Source: Palsa-870 sp039935415 (GTDB lineage: Bacteria > Chloroflexota > Dormibacteria > Dormibacterales > Dormibacteraceae). From it: a DNA stretch of 64,000 nt. A model generated the notes under the pieces. It did not search any database. It saw only the letters and a list, made by a program, of their open reading frames with translations, and was not told where the DNA came from. The stretch covers positions 1 to 64,000 of the forward strand of contig JBDTKH010000014.1 in assembly GCA_039935415.1 (NCBI GenBank). Direction: 5' to 3'. Below, one piece after another: positions 17,552-26,081 of the stretch; the stretch's first letter is position 1; every line of letters starts with the position of its first letter. Both the position numbers and the translations under genes were made by a program.

Positions 17552-18688
17552 GTGAACGTCGCGGTTCCCAAGGAGGTCGAGCAGGGCGAGCGCCGCGTGG
17601 CGCTGGTTCCGGACACGGCGAAGCTGCTGATCGCCGCGGGCCTGGACGTGACCATCCAGACTGGCGCAGGCGCGGCAGCGTTTCTCACCGACGAGATGTA
17701 CGAGAAGGTCGGTGTGAAGGTGGCCGATCGGGCCGGGATCATGCTTCATTACGCCGACGCGGTCCTCAAGGTGCAGGCGCCTCGCGAGAGCGAGATCGCC
17801 CTGCTCAAGAAAGGGGCGGTGCTGATCAGCTTCCTACAGCCCGCCACCCAGGGCGACATCGTCAAGTCCCTCGCGCAGCACGGGATCACCGCGTTCAGCC
17901 TCGAGCTGCTGCCTCGGATCTCGCGGGCCCAGTCGATGGACGCGCTGTCGTCCCAGGCCTCAGCCTCGGGCTACAAGGCGGTGCTGATGGCCGCCGACCG
18001 GCTCGGCAAGTTCTTTCCGATGATGATGACGGCGGCCGGCACGGTCGCCCCGGCACGGGTGCTCGTGATGGGCGCCGGCGTGGCCGGCCTCCAGGCGATC
18101 GCCACGGCGCGACGGCTTGGCGCCGTGGTCTCGGCATACGATGTGAGGCCGGCGGTGAAGGAAGAGGTGCAGTCACTCGGCGCGACCTTCATCGAGCTGG
18201 CGCTGGAGACGCAGGAGGGCGAGGGCGGCTACGCCCGCGAGCAGTCCGAAGAGTTCTTGACCAAGCAGCGAGAGCTGATCGGCGAGCACGTCGCGAAGTC
18301 GGACGTCGTGATCACGACCGCGGCGATTCCAGGCCGCCGTGCTCCGCTGCTCGTCACCGGCGACATGGTGAAGGGCATGCGACCGGGCTCGGTCATTGTC
18401 GACCTGGCCGCCGAAACCGGCGGAAACGTCGAGCTGACCCAGGCGGGAAAGGATGTCGACGTCGGTGGAGTCACGATCATCGGCATCACCAACGTGCCGT
18501 CGACGATGGCGCTGCACACCAGCCAGCTGTTCGCGCGCAACGTCGCCAACCTGCTGCTGCACCTCGTCAAGAACGGCACGATCGTGCTCGACTTCGCCGA
18601 CGAGATCACCAAGGGCAGCTGCGTGACCCACGGCGGCGAGATCGTCAACGATCGCGCGAAACAGCTGCTGGCGCCCGCCGCCTCATGA
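17552..18688 (+). CDS. pntAA: NAD(P) transhydrogenase alpha subunit, part 1
   Basis: A 378-residue soluble NAD-binding domain (dI). It begins MNVAVPKEVEQGERRVALVP, the family start, and has the Rossmann motif VLVMGAGVAGLQAIATARRLG near residue 170, preceded by the MMMTAAGTVAPA stretch, then the VVITTAAIPGRRAP strand. In the split-subunit enzyme this part binds NAD(H) and passes hydride to the NADP domain in PntB. GTG start. It overlaps pntAB by ATGA and is divergent from korA. Confidence 0.95.
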   Translation: MNVAVPKEVEQGERRVALVPDTAKLLIAAGLDVTIQTGAGAAAFLTDEMYEKVGVKVADRAGIMLHYADAVLKVQAPRESEIALLKKGAVLISFLQPATQGDIVKSLAQHGITAFSLELLPRISRAQSMDALSSQASASGYKAVLMAADRLGKFFPMMMTAAGTVAPARVLVMGAGVAGLQAIATARRLGAVVSAYDVRPAVKEEVQSLGATFIELALETQEGEGGYAREQSEEFLTKQRELIGEHVAKSDVVITTAAIPGRRAPLLVTGDMVKGMRPGSVIVDLAAETGGNVELTQAGKDVDVGGVTIIGITNVPSTMALHTSQLFARNVANLLLHLVKNGTIVLDFADEITKGSCVTHGGEIVNDRAKQLLAPAAS

Positions 18689-19035
18689 ACAACGAGCTGC
18701 TCAACGAGGTGACCTTCTTCGTGCTGGCGATCTTTGTCGGCATCGAGGTCATCTCCAAGGTGCCGACCATCCTGCACACGCCGCTCATGTCCGGGACCAA
18801 CGCGATCCACGGAATCATCCTGGTCGGCGCGCTCGTCATCGCCGCCGGCGCGAACACGCCGGTGAACGTCATTCTCGGGCTCGTCGCCGTGACGCTCGCG
18901 ACCACCAACGTCGTCGGCGGGTTCGTCGTCACCGACCGGATGCTTGAGATGTTCAAAGGGCGCCAGGCCGCTCGCACACAGCCGCAAGCGGCGAAAACCG
19001 CTGCGCCGGCCGACCCCGCAAAAGCGCCCAAGTGA
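18685..19035 (+). CDS. pntAB: NAD(P) transhydrogenase alpha subunit, part 2
   Basis: A 116-residue membrane protein with three to four hydrophobic segments, starting NELLNEVTFFVLAIFVGIEV and containing KVPTILHTPLMSGTNAIHGI, a signature of the first half of transhydrogenase domain dII. It forms part of the proton channel. Ala/Pro-rich tail after residue 95. Overlaps both neighbours by 4 bases, so stoichiometry is probably kept by translational coupling. Confidence 0.94.
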   Translation: MNNELLNEVTFFVLAIFVGIEVISKVPTILHTPLMSGTNAIHGIILVGALVIAAGANTPVNVILGLVAVTLATTNVVGGFVVTDRMLEMFKGRQAARTQPQAAKTAAPADPAKAPK

Positions 19036-20417
19036 ACCTCGTCATCGCGCTGGCCTACCTGGTGGCAGCGGTCCTGTTCATCCTGGGCCTGAAGCAGCTC
19101 AGCTCGCCCAAGGGCGCTCGAAACGGCAACTTCATCGCGGCCATCGGCATGGTGATCGCGCTCGTCGCGACGCTGCCGCTGCTCCACTTCACCAGGCCCG
19201 GCGTGACCATCATCCTGGTCGGGGTCGCCATCGGCGCGTCGATCGGAGCCGTCGGCGCGCGCATGGTGAAGATGACCGCGATCCCGCAGATGGTCGCCCT
19301 CTTCAACGGCGTGGGCGGAGGGGCCGCGGCCCTGGTGGCGGTGGCCGAACTGCTCACCTTCGGGCAGCACCCGCCCCTTTCCGAGGCGTTCCCCAGCATT
19401 TTCAGCATCGTCATCGGTTCGGCCTCGTTCGCCGGCAGCATGGTGGCATTCGCGAAGCTGCAGGAGCTGATGACCGGCACGCCGATCACCTACCCGGGCC
19501 AGCAGGTCGTCAACGGCATCCTCGCCGCACTGATCCTGGGCTTCGCGATCGCCGTGCTCGCGATTGCGTCGATCCCGTTCTCGTTCATCTCGCTGATGGT
19601 GCTTGCGCTGGTGCTCGGCGTCGCGTTCGTGTTGCCGATCGGCGGCGCTGACATGCCAGTCGTGATCTCGCTCCTCAACGCATTCACCGGCCTCGCAGTC
19701 GCGGCCAGCGGCTTCACGCTCAACAACTTTGCCCTGATCGTTGCCGGGACCCTGGTGGGAGCCTCCGGAAGCCTGCTGACGAAGATGATGAGCGACGCGA
19801 TGGGGCGTTCCCTCGCGAGCGTTCTGTTCGGGGCTTTCGGCCAGGCCCGCGCGGGGACCGCGGCGGTGGCGGGCAAGGAAGGCCGGAGCGTCAGGTCGGG
19901 CAACGCGGAGGACATCGGCACCCTGCTTGCGTACTCGCAGCGCGTGATCATAGTACCGGGCTACGGCCTCGCGGTCGCGCAGGCGCAGCACGCGGCGCGC
20001 GAGCTCGCGGACGTGCTCGAGAAGCGCGGGGTCGAGGTCACGTACGCGATCCATCCTGTCGCGGGTCGCATGCCCGGGCACATGAACGTGCTGCTGGCCG
20101 AGGCCAACGTGCCTTATGAGCAGCTCAAGGAGATGGACGAGGTCAACGACGAGTTCAAGAACGCGGACGTCGCGTTGATCGTCGGCGCAAACGACGTCGT
20201 CAACCCGTCCGCACGCAACACGCCGGGCAGCCCGATCTATGGAATGCCGATCCTGAATGCGGACCAGGCCAAGAACATCATCTTCATGAAGCGCTCGATG
20301 CGACCTGGCTTCGCCGGGATCGACAACGACCTGATGTACGACCCGAAGACGATCATGTTCTTCGGCGACGCGAAAGACTCGCTGACAAAGCTGGTCGCCG
20401 CTGTGAAAGCCGCGTAA
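19032..20417 (+). CDS. pntB: NAD(P) transhydrogenase beta subunit
   Basis: A 461-residue protein with about eight membrane segments (residues 1-250, second half of dII) and the soluble NADP-binding domain dIII (about 285-461). dIII shows VIIVPGYGLAVAQAQHAARE, HPVAGRMPGHMNVLLAEANV, and NDVVNPSARNTPGSPIYGMP, all classical for PntB. With PntAA and PntAB it uses the proton gradient to make NADPH from NADH. Uses a GTG start overlapping the pntAB stop. Two strong hairpins follow the gene. Confidence 0.95.
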   Translation: MNLVIALAYLVAAVLFILGLKQLSSPKGARNGNFIAAIGMVIALVATLPLLHFTRPGVTIILVGVAIGASIGAVGARMVKMTAIPQMVALFNGVGGGAAALVAVAELLTFGQHPPLSEAFPSIFSIVIGSASFAGSMVAFAKLQELMTGTPITYPGQQVVNGILAALILGFAIAVLAIASIPFSFISLMVLALVLGVAFVLPIGGADMPVVISLLNAFTGLAVAASGFTLNNFALIVAGTLVGASGSLLTKMMSDAMGRSLASVLFGAFGQARAGTAAVAGKEGRSVRSGNAEDIGTLLAYSQRVIIVPGYGLAVAQAQHAARELADVLEKRGVEVTYAIHPVAGRMPGHMNVLLAEANVPYEQLKEMDEVNDEFKNADVALIVGANDVVNPSARNTPGSPIYGMPILNADQAKNIIFMKRSMRPGFAGIDNDLMYDPKTIMFFGDAKDSLTKLVAAVKAA

Positions 20418-20526
20418 CCCTCAGAACAAGAGCCAGGTGGGGCTTCAGGCCGGGTTTATCCCGGCCGTCACCAAGGCGTGCCACCCTCCAAACACAATCC
20501 CGCGTGGCCGAGGAGGGAGGGGTTTC

Positions 20527-20556
20527 CGCGGGGGAGGACGGCTGTCCTCCCCCGCG
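20527..20556 (+). terminator. Strong hairpin after pntB
   Basis: A perfect 13-base stem, CGCGGGGGAGGAC paired with GTCCTCCCCCGCG, closed by a 4-base loop. It lies 110 bases after pntB. There is no U-run, only ATCTAAAT after it, so it may act as a transcript end or as a 3' stabilising structure. Confidence 0.55.
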
Positions 20557-20565
20557 ATCTAAATG

Positions 20566-20597
20566 ACGAACCTCCTGCCAAGCGGTAGGAGGTTCGT
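20566..20597. repeat. Second hairpin, 14-base stem
   Basis: ACGAACCTCCTGCC and GGTAGGAGGTTCGT form a 14-base stem with one G-T pair and a 4-base loop, nine bases after the previous hairpin. The right arm contains AGGAGGT, an anti-Shine-Dalgarno complement, but no start codon follows closely. A bidirectional terminator or RNA stability element is possible. A weaker stem, GGCCGGG / CCCGGCC, also lies about 65 bases before the first hairpin. Confidence 0.5.
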
Positions 20598-20698
20598 CGC
20601 CGCGAAGAGGGTGTGTGGCTCGAATGGTAGGCCATGCGCTTATATCTGGTTAGTGCCCCGCCCACAAAATCCGGGCCATTCTCGTTGTGCTCCCTACA

Positions 20699-21442
20699 AT
20701 GCCCATCGTGGATGCTCGAGCGCTGCTGCTCGTCACCGTGGCCCTGCTCACGGTCTACACAGTCGGCATCGGAGGCTCCACGGCGGCCGCGATCGGAACC
20801 CGGGACGCCTTTCGCCGGCGCACGCGCACCACGACGAACCTGGATCCTCGCGCGGGCGAGGTCGTTCTATCCGCCCCGGCGCTGCCGCGATTTGCGAGGG
20901 CCCTGCGCCTCGTGGGCTGGATCGCGTTCCCGCTCGCGCTGGTCCTGGCGCTGTTTGCCGATCGTGGCTATCAATGGCTCGCGCCGCTGACCGTGATCCT
21001 GATGGTCGGCCTCAACGCCTTCTACTTCACGGCGATGCAGGGAATGGGCGAGCAGCTCACGCTGACCATCGACGGATTTCGAGTCGGGCGGAAGCCGGGC
21101 GTTCGCTGGTTGCACGTTACCGACCTGATGGGAGCCCACGTCAGCTCCTTCAGGTCGATGAAAATGTCAGAGGTCGGCGAGTGGCAGGACCCTAAGGCGG
21201 TCCCGAACGTGATCTTCTACCGGCTCAACCGCGCCCTCGTGCGGCCGAACAAGACGGTGCTGCAGCGATTGAGCGGGCTGAACTACTACGACGGGATCAT
21301 CCGCAACGTGTTCGGCGTGTCGACCGAGCAGCTGCTGCAGGCCATGCGCGCGTCTCAGCGACAGGCGCTTGATGCCGAGGCGCCGCCGTTTCGGCGCCCA
21401 AGACCCGGCGAGGTCGCCCCGGTCAAGAATCCCGAACTTTGA
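20699..21442 (+). CDS. Membrane protein of unknown function
   Basis: A 247-residue protein with an N-terminal membrane segment (LLLVTVALLTVYTVGIGG) and a hairpin of two more around residues 70-115. A soluble domain follows, with LTLTIDGFRVGRKPGVRWLH resembling a small beta-barrel such as a bPH-like domain, and VPNVIFYRLNRALVRPNKTV. The tail is Arg/Pro-rich. I cannot assign a family. A GTG at 20687 is an alternative start; I prefer the ATG because it is followed directly by the hydrophobic segment. Confidence 0.65.
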   Translation: MPIVDARALLLVTVALLTVYTVGIGGSTAAAIGTRDAFRRRTRTTTNLDPRAGEVVLSAPALPRFARALRLVGWIAFPLALVLALFADRGYQWLAPLTVILMVGLNAFYFTAMQGMGEQLTLTIDGFRVGRKPGVRWLHVTDLMGAHVSSFRSMKMSEVGEWQDPKAVPNVIFYRLNRALVRPNKTVLQRLSGLNYYDGIIRNVFGVSTEQLLQAMRASQRQALDAEAPPFRRPRPGEVAPVKNPEL

Positions 21443-21734
21443 TCAGCCGCTCGACGGCCTTGGTGTCGAAAGGCTGAGCCAGCCGCAGCGCAAAATGCTG
21501 CAGGCCGGCCGCCAGCCACCCTTCGACCAGCTTCGGCGTTGTCGGGCCGACGTTTGCTGTGCGCTCGATCTCTTTCGGGTTCCTGCCGACGCGCTCGCAC
21601 CACTGGTCAAGGATCGCCGACTTTCTAGCGAACTCGAGGTCGTCGGCCCGTCGCCACGCGTCGCGCAGCTCCTGGATCGTGCACTGCTGCGGGTGGATGG
21701 TGACCCCGACTTTGAACGGACTGGCGTCAGACAT
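21423..21734 (-). pseudogene. Internally deleted LLM-class F420-dependent oxidoreductase
   Basis: A 103-residue frame made of the two ends of a luciferase-like monooxygenase family protein. Residues 1-33 read as the family N-terminus (SPFKVGVTIHPQQCTIQELR, DAWRRADDL). Then the sequence jumps to EFARKSAILDQWCERVGRNP and KEIERTANVGPTTPKLVEGW, which belong to the C-terminal third. About 150 or more residues of the barrel, including cofactor and substrate loops, are missing without loss of frame. It cannot be a working enzyme, though the remaining peptide could still be translated. Confidence 0.65.
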
Positions 21735-21754
21735 CGGTATGAGATTATCGACCG

Positions 21755-22816
21755 ATGGCAAGCAAGCTCGCCGCGGCGCGATTCGATCCAGCCACCGCGG
21801 ACTCGGACCTGTGGCGGCGCTTCCACGAGCTGCGCCACGTCCAGATGAAGGAATCGCGTCCGGATGACCCGCTCCGCCCGGATGAAATCGAAGAGCTGCA
21901 GATGAAGCGCGAGAACCCGTTCCAGCACGAGCACCGATACGAGATTTCGGAGGGCGGCACGATGGTGAGCTGGTTCTACGGCGAAACGGTCAAGCCGGGG
22001 ACGGCCGAGTACGAGCCCAACAAACACCTCTTCTGGGCCGACGTCTACGTTCATCCGGACCACCGGCGGCGTGGCATCGGTGGCTCGTGGCTGCCGCTCC
22101 TCCTCGAGCTGGTCGACCTCCACGCGTGCTCGAAGATAGGGTTCGGAACCGAAGTCGATCCAGGGCGAGCATTCCTGAAGTGGGTTGGTGCGCAAGCGAA
22201 GCTGAACGAGGCCGAAAACCGCCTCAGGCTCGCGGACGTCGATTGGGCGATGGTCGAGCGCTGGGCTGCCGAAGGGCCATTGCGCTCGCCAGAGACACAG
22301 CTTGCGATCTATGACGGCTTCACCCCGGAGGAGATGTGGGACGACTACGCGCCGCAGCTCTCAGCCTTGCTGAACACGATGCCCTTTGACGACCTGGACA
22401 TCGGACAGATCGTCGTCACGCCGGACCACATGCGCGATTACAGGGAGCGGATGAAGCTGGGCGGCGAGCGCCTTCACCAGGTGATCGCCCGCGAGCCTGC
22501 CGGCGTCGTCTCAGGCATCACGGACATCATCTGGGCGCCGTACCGGCCGACGATCCTACAGCAGCAATTCACCGGAGTCCGGCCCGAGGCGCGCGGTCGT
22601 GGCTTGGGCAAGTGGATCAAGGCAGCGATGCTGCTGCATCTCCGCAAGCTCTACCCGGAGGCGCAGTGGATGGCCACGGGCAACGCCGGCTCAAACGCGC
22701 CCATGCTGGCGATCAACAAGCAGCTCGGTTTCAAGCAGTACCGCGTCGGCACCGAATACCAGATGAGCCGCGACGCGCTCGCGGCCCGGGTCAAACGGCT
22801 GTCAGCGCGTAGCTAG
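21755..22816 (+). CDS. Protein with two GNAT acetyltransferase domains
   Basis: A 353-residue protein with two GNAT domains in tandem. Each has an acetyl-CoA loop: VHPDHRRRGIGGSWLPLLLE near residue 97 and VRPEARGRGLGKWIKAAMLL near residue 273. The end has GNAGSNAPMLAINKQLGFKQ, the usual GNAT C-terminal strand and helix. Such tandem proteins (mycothiol synthase, Eis-like and others) acetylate small amines or thiols; the substrate here is unknown. The stop overlaps the convergent gene by 4 bases. Confidence 0.85.
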   Translation: MASKLAAARFDPATADSDLWRRFHELRHVQMKESRPDDPLRPDEIEELQMKRENPFQHEHRYEISEGGTMVSWFYGETVKPGTAEYEPNKHLFWADVYVHPDHRRRGIGGSWLPLLLELVDLHACSKIGFGTEVDPGRAFLKWVGAQAKLNEAENRLRLADVDWAMVERWAAEGPLRSPETQLAIYDGFTPEEMWDDYAPQLSALLNTMPFDDLDIGQIVVTPDHMRDYRERMKLGGERLHQVIAREPAGVVSGITDIIWAPYRPTILQQQFTGVRPEARGRGLGKWIKAAMLLHLRKLYPEAQWMATGNAGSNAPMLAINKQLGFKQYRVGTEYQMSRDALAARVKRLSARS

Positions 22817-23763
22817 ACGCGCCGGCTGCGCTGGATGCTCCGCACCAGGAGCACGGCCCCGATGATGATCAACAGCGCCGGCAGGGCTGCCTTGCCGAAC
22901 GGCCCGTAGTCCGTCCCGCTGATCCCCAGGATCGATTCGAACAGCACGAACCCGATCAAGAAGATCATCCCTCCGGCGAACAACAGGCCGCGTCCACGCC
23001 GGAGCATCACCGGGTCGCGATCCCGAAGCGCCTGGAGGTACAGGCCGAGGCCGACCCCGAACGGAGCGACGAGGGCCCAGGCGAACGCCCAGCTCGGCCA
23101 GTCGCCGGAACTGCTCTGGTAGGCGAGGACCAGGCCGAGCATGGTCACGATCCCTCCAGGCACGGAGGCGCCGGCACCACCGCCGAGGAAACCGACGACG
23201 AGCAGCGTCAACCCGGGGACGATCACGAACAGCGGCCAGCCGTACTGGGTGAGGTCGATCCCGAAAACCACGACCCCGAGGGCGAAGAGGCCCACCACGA
23301 CCAGCACGATGCCGAGCGCGGCACTCGAACCGCCCACGCGAGATCGTGGCTGATGCGGCACGGCGGCTACATATGGCGCCGGCGGCGCAGGCGCAGTGGA
23401 TGGAGGCGCGAGGACCGGCTCTGTGGCGGCCGCGGATGCCGGCTCCTCGACTGGCTCGTCGGCTGCCTCCGTCGTGCTCGTGGGCTCGACGTCTTTCTCC
23501 GGCGACCAGTTGGTCTCCTTGGGAGTCTCATCGGTAACCGGCTCCGTCACGACGTCGCCGGCGGCCTCGGCCACGGGCTCATCCTTGGGGGCAGGTTTGG
23601 AGGCGAATATGTCTGGGCTGCCCGCCAGCAGGTCAGGGCTGACGTGAGCCATGTCGTCTTTGACCGCCGCGTCGTCGGCGCTGGACTCTGTTGAACCTGC
23701 TGGCGCCGCCTGATCGGTGCCGGACGAACTCTTGCCGGTGCTGGCGCGTTTGCGCTTGCTCAT
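22813..23763 (-). CDS. Membrane protein with long acidic, Pro/Ala-rich N-terminus
   Basis: A 316-residue protein. Residues 1-140 are low complexity: a basic start (MSKRKRASTGK), an acidic Glu/Asp/Ala/Thr region, then APPSTAPAPPAPYV. Residues ~148-310 hold about six hydrophobic segments, including GIVLVVVGLFALGVVVFGID and LPALLIIIGAVLLVRSIQRS at the end. The second half resembles small LiaF- or DUF-type membrane proteins, but I cannot name a family. The disordered part is probably cytoplasmic. Confidence 0.7.
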   Translation of the reverse strand: MSKRKRASTGKSSSGTDQAAPAGSTESSADDAAVKDDMAHVSPDLLAGSPDIFASKPAPKDEPVAEAAGDVVTEPVTDETPKETNWSPEKDVEPTSTTEAADEPVEEPASAAATEPVLAPPSTAPAPPAPYVAAVPHQPRSRVGGSSAALGIVLVVVGLFALGVVVFGIDLTQYGWPLFVIVPGLTLLVVGFLGGGAGASVPGGIVTMLGLVLAYQSSSGDWPSWAFAWALVAPFGVGLGLYLQALRDRDPVMLRRGRGLLFAGGMIFLIGFVLFESILGISGTDYGPFGKAALPALLIIIGAVLLVRSIQRSRRV

Positions 23764-23809
23764 GACGCCACAGCTTAATCGCCCCAGCCGTCGCGAGCCC
23801 GCGTCCGGC

Positions 23810-24604
23810 TCAAGGCACGATCTTGAACATCGGGTTCACCGGCCCGTGACCACGCCCGAGTTCGAGCGATTGCTCGATCGCCGCGGTGATGAACCGCTTG
23901 GCGTCCTGCACCGCGGAGAGGGGGTCGGCGCCCGTGGCCAGCGCGGCCGCGATGGCCGCCGAGAACACGCAGCCGCTGCCGTGCGTGTTGGAGGTGGGGA
24001 TCCGCTCGGCCTGCAGCTCGACCAGCCGGCTGCCGTCGAAATAGATGTCGGTCGACACCGCCTCGTCTGTGTGGCCGCCCTTGACGACCGCCGCGCGCGC
24101 CCCGAGTGCGACCAGGTCACGCGCGGCCTGCCTGCGTTCATCGACCGTCCGGATCGTCCTGCCCAGGAGGACCTCGGCCTCCGGCAGGTTCGGCGTGATC
24201 ACCGCGGCGAGTGGAAGAAGGCGTGTCCGCAGCGTGTCGACAGCGTCGCCGCGCAGGAGGTGCGCGCCTCCCTTGGCCACCATGACCGGGTCGACCACGA
24301 GGTTTCGGATTCCGTGCTCGACGATCGCGTCCGAGACCACGTCGATGATCGCTGCGCTCGAGAGCATGCCCGTCTTCGCGGCCTGCACGCCGATGTCCAG
24401 CACCACCGCCTCGATCTGCGCCCGCACGAGCGAGGCCGGCAGCTCAAGGATGTCAGTGACGTCCAGCGTGTTCTGGGCGGTGATCGCAGTGATCGCGGTG
24501 GCGCCGTGCACTCCCAGCGCGGCGAAGGTCTTGAGGTCCGCCTGGATGCCGGCTCCGCCCCCGGAATCCGAGCCCGCTATGGTCAACGCGACGGGCAGCT
24601 TCAT
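23810..24604 (-). CDS. thiD: Hydroxymethylpyrimidine/phosphomethylpyrimidine kinase
   Basis: A 264-residue ribokinase-fold enzyme. It begins PVALTIAGSDSGGGAGIQAD (the family signature), has the GVHGATAITAITAQNT strand, VVDPVMVAKGGAHLL in the middle, and the C-terminal NTHGSGCVFSAAIAAALATG with the anion-hole and catalytic Asp region (here a Cys-containing GSGC motif as in ThiD). It phosphorylates HMP and HMP-P for thiamine synthesis. A long upstream in-frame extension is an artefact; the ATG at 24604 overlaps the permease stop. Controlled with the permease by the TPP riboswitch. Confidence 0.94.
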   Translation of the reverse strand: MKLPVALTIAGSDSGGGAGIQADLKTFAALGVHGATAITAITAQNTLDVTDILELPASLVRAQIEAVVLDIGVQAAKTGMLSSAAIIDVVSDAIVEHGIRNLVVDPVMVAKGGAHLLRGDAVDTLRTRLLPLAAVITPNLPEAEVLLGRTIRTVDERRQAARDLVALGARAAVVKGGHTDEAVSTDIYFDGSRLVELQAERIPTSNTHGSGCVFSAAIAAALATGADPLSAVQDAKRFITAAIEQSLELGRGHGPVNPMFKIVP

Positions 24605-25977
24605 GGCGTCCTCACGCGCTGCCCTGTCCAGTAGACCGCACCGGCGACCGCGATGCTGACGATGCCGCTTAGGTCTGCGCCGTTCAGCGAGATGATCAGG
24701 CGGTCGTTGAAGAAGCTCGGCATGGCTCCGAGGTTGCCGAAGAGGTTGTCGTAGTTCACGAAGACCAGGCTGGCTGCCGTCCCGGCGAACCACGCGGCCA
24801 GCGCGAGGCGCGGCCGCGGCCGTCGATCGAACAGGAAGAAGCTGAGCAGCACGACCGCGGCCCAGGCGGGCGCCCAGAGATAGGTCAGGATCAGGAAGTC
24901 TTCGTACGCGAGATGGAAGTCGGTGACGAGGACCGCATACGCCGCGAGCGCCGTGCCGGCGATCCCGCAGCCCAGCGCAGTCTGCCACCGCTTCAGCCGG
25001 ATGCCCATCGCGAGCGTGACGAGCCCTGCGGTGTACACGTCCAGGTAGTTGGCCCAGATCTCGCCGGCGATCACGAACAGGAAGAATGGAATGGCCACCC
25101 AGAACGGTGCATGCGCGCTGATCACCGCGAGGGGGCCGTGGCTCGAGGCGAGCCCGACGTCGATGGTTGGCAGCAGCAGTCCGAACAATCCGAGCAGGAG
25201 CATCGGGAGGACCACGCCGACGACAGGCCATAGGGTTACGGATCGAATGGGGCTCGAGGCCGGAAGATAGCGCGAGTAATCGCTGGCGAACGGATACCAC
25301 GACGCCACGAGCGCGAAGCACGTCATGAAGCCGAGGACGAACGCACCGGGATAGGCCGGGCCCAGGACGGTCGGGCCCTGGCTCCAGTGAAACTGGGGCG
25401 CCAGGAACACGAACAGGAGCAGGGCGAGCGCGACGAAAGTGATAGCGCCGTACTTCTCGAGGACCTTGATCGTCTCGTGCCCGAAGATCGCCACCGCCAC
25501 GCTGATCCCGGCGATCACGATCACGAGGCTGAACGTCAGCCAGGAGCTCCCGCCGCCGAAAAGCTGCGCGCCGGCCTGCGCTGCGATCACGCAGTCCACC
25601 GCGAACCAGCCAGTGGCCAGGAACAGAGTGAGGGCAGCCCCCAGGTACGAACCGCGCAGGCCGAAGATCCTTCGCGTGTAGACGATCTGCGGCTGGCCGG
25701 ACCGCGGTCCGGTGTTGCTCAACAGCCCGAGGATCGCCGCGGCCGCGACCGTCCCGAGCACGGTTGCGAGCAGCCCGTCCCACACGCCAAGGCCGTAGTA
25801 GGTCGTCAGGAGGCTCGCGGTGAAGAGGCTCGCGTAGTTGACGAAAGCACCGGCCCACAGGAACCCCAGCTCGCGGGGCGCGCCATGACGCTCGGCCGTG
25901 GGAATCGAGTCGATGCCGTGGCTCTCGACCTTGCCGAACGAATCCGAATCGACGACCTGAGTCGCGATGTCGCTCAC
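24601..25977 (-). CDS. NCS1-family permease, probably for HMP (CytX-like)
   Basis: A ~458-residue permease with about 12 membrane segments and NCS1 purine/cytosine-permease features: ERHGAPRELGFLWAGAFVNY near the start, FGLRGSYLGAALTLFLATGW, and a SWYPFASDYSRYLP loop. Being coupled to thiD and sitting behind a TPP riboswitch points to uptake of the thiamine precursor HMP. An upstream ATG at 26013 would translate the riboswitch itself (MNLNWVMPAEGE is riboswitch sequence), so I place the start at the GTG at 25977, right behind the GGAGGGAGAG ribosome-binding site. Confidence 0.87.
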   Translation of the reverse strand: MSDIATQVVDSDSFGKVESHGIDSIPTAERHGAPRELGFLWAGAFVNYASLFTASLLTTYYGLGVWDGLLATVLGTVAAAAILGLLSNTGPRSGQPQIVYTRRIFGLRGSYLGAALTLFLATGWFAVDCVIAAQAGAQLFGGGSSWLTFSLVIVIAGISVAVAIFGHETIKVLEKYGAITFVALALLLFVFLAPQFHWSQGPTVLGPAYPGAFVLGFMTCFALVASWYPFASDYSRYLPASSPIRSVTLWPVVGVVLPMLLLGLFGLLLPTIDVGLASSHGPLAVISAHAPFWVAIPFFLFVIAGEIWANYLDVYTAGLVTLAMGIRLKRWQTALGCGIAGTALAAYAVLVTDFHLAYEDFLILTYLWAPAWAAVVLLSFFLFDRRPRPRLALAAWFAGTAASLVFVNYDNLFGNLGAMPSFFNDRLIISLNGADLSGIVSIAVAGAVYWTGQRVRTP

Positions 25978-25980
25978 CTC

Positions 25981-26066
25981 TCCCTCCGCTGGCATTACCC
26001 AGTTCAGGTTCATGCGGTCGGCGCAAGGCGCCCTCTCAGCCCGCGATGCGCGAGCTCCCGCTAACG
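25981..26066 (-). promoter_or_regulatory. TPP riboswitch (THI element)
   Basis: The minus strand reads GGGCTGAGAGGGC, then GACCGCATGAACCTGA, then CTGGGTAATGCCAGCGGAGG. These are the conserved P2/J3 CUGAGA and P4-P5 ACCUGA...GGxUAAUGCCAGCGxAGGGA blocks of the thiamine pyrophosphate riboswitch. A GCGCC/GGCGC variable stem lies between them. It should switch off the permease and thiD when TPP is plentiful. The 3' end overlaps the ribosome-binding site of the permease, so control of translation start is likely. Confidence 0.93.
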
Positions 26067-26081
26067 AATGATGTTACCGCC

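Noticed and set aside
18645..20081. Minus-strand reading frame of 478 codons over pntAB and pntB
   Set aside because: Highly charged His/Arg/Asp composition typical of an antisense frame; pnt genes are unambiguous.
20434..20520. Third copy of the structured element (GGCCGGGTTTATCCCGGCC resembles hairpin 1)
   Set aside because: Only the first stem is similar; the CCGGAAGG motif, GAA-loop hairpin and ATGAGnGGAAACC stem are missing.
25978..26013. ATG at 26013 as permease start
   Set aside because: These codons are the conserved ACCTGA...TAATGCCAGCG part of the TPP riboswitch.
24605..26026. N-terminal extension of ThiD fused to an upstream frame
   Set aside because: The extension is an out-of-frame reading of the permease gene; ThiD starts at its own ATG at 24604.
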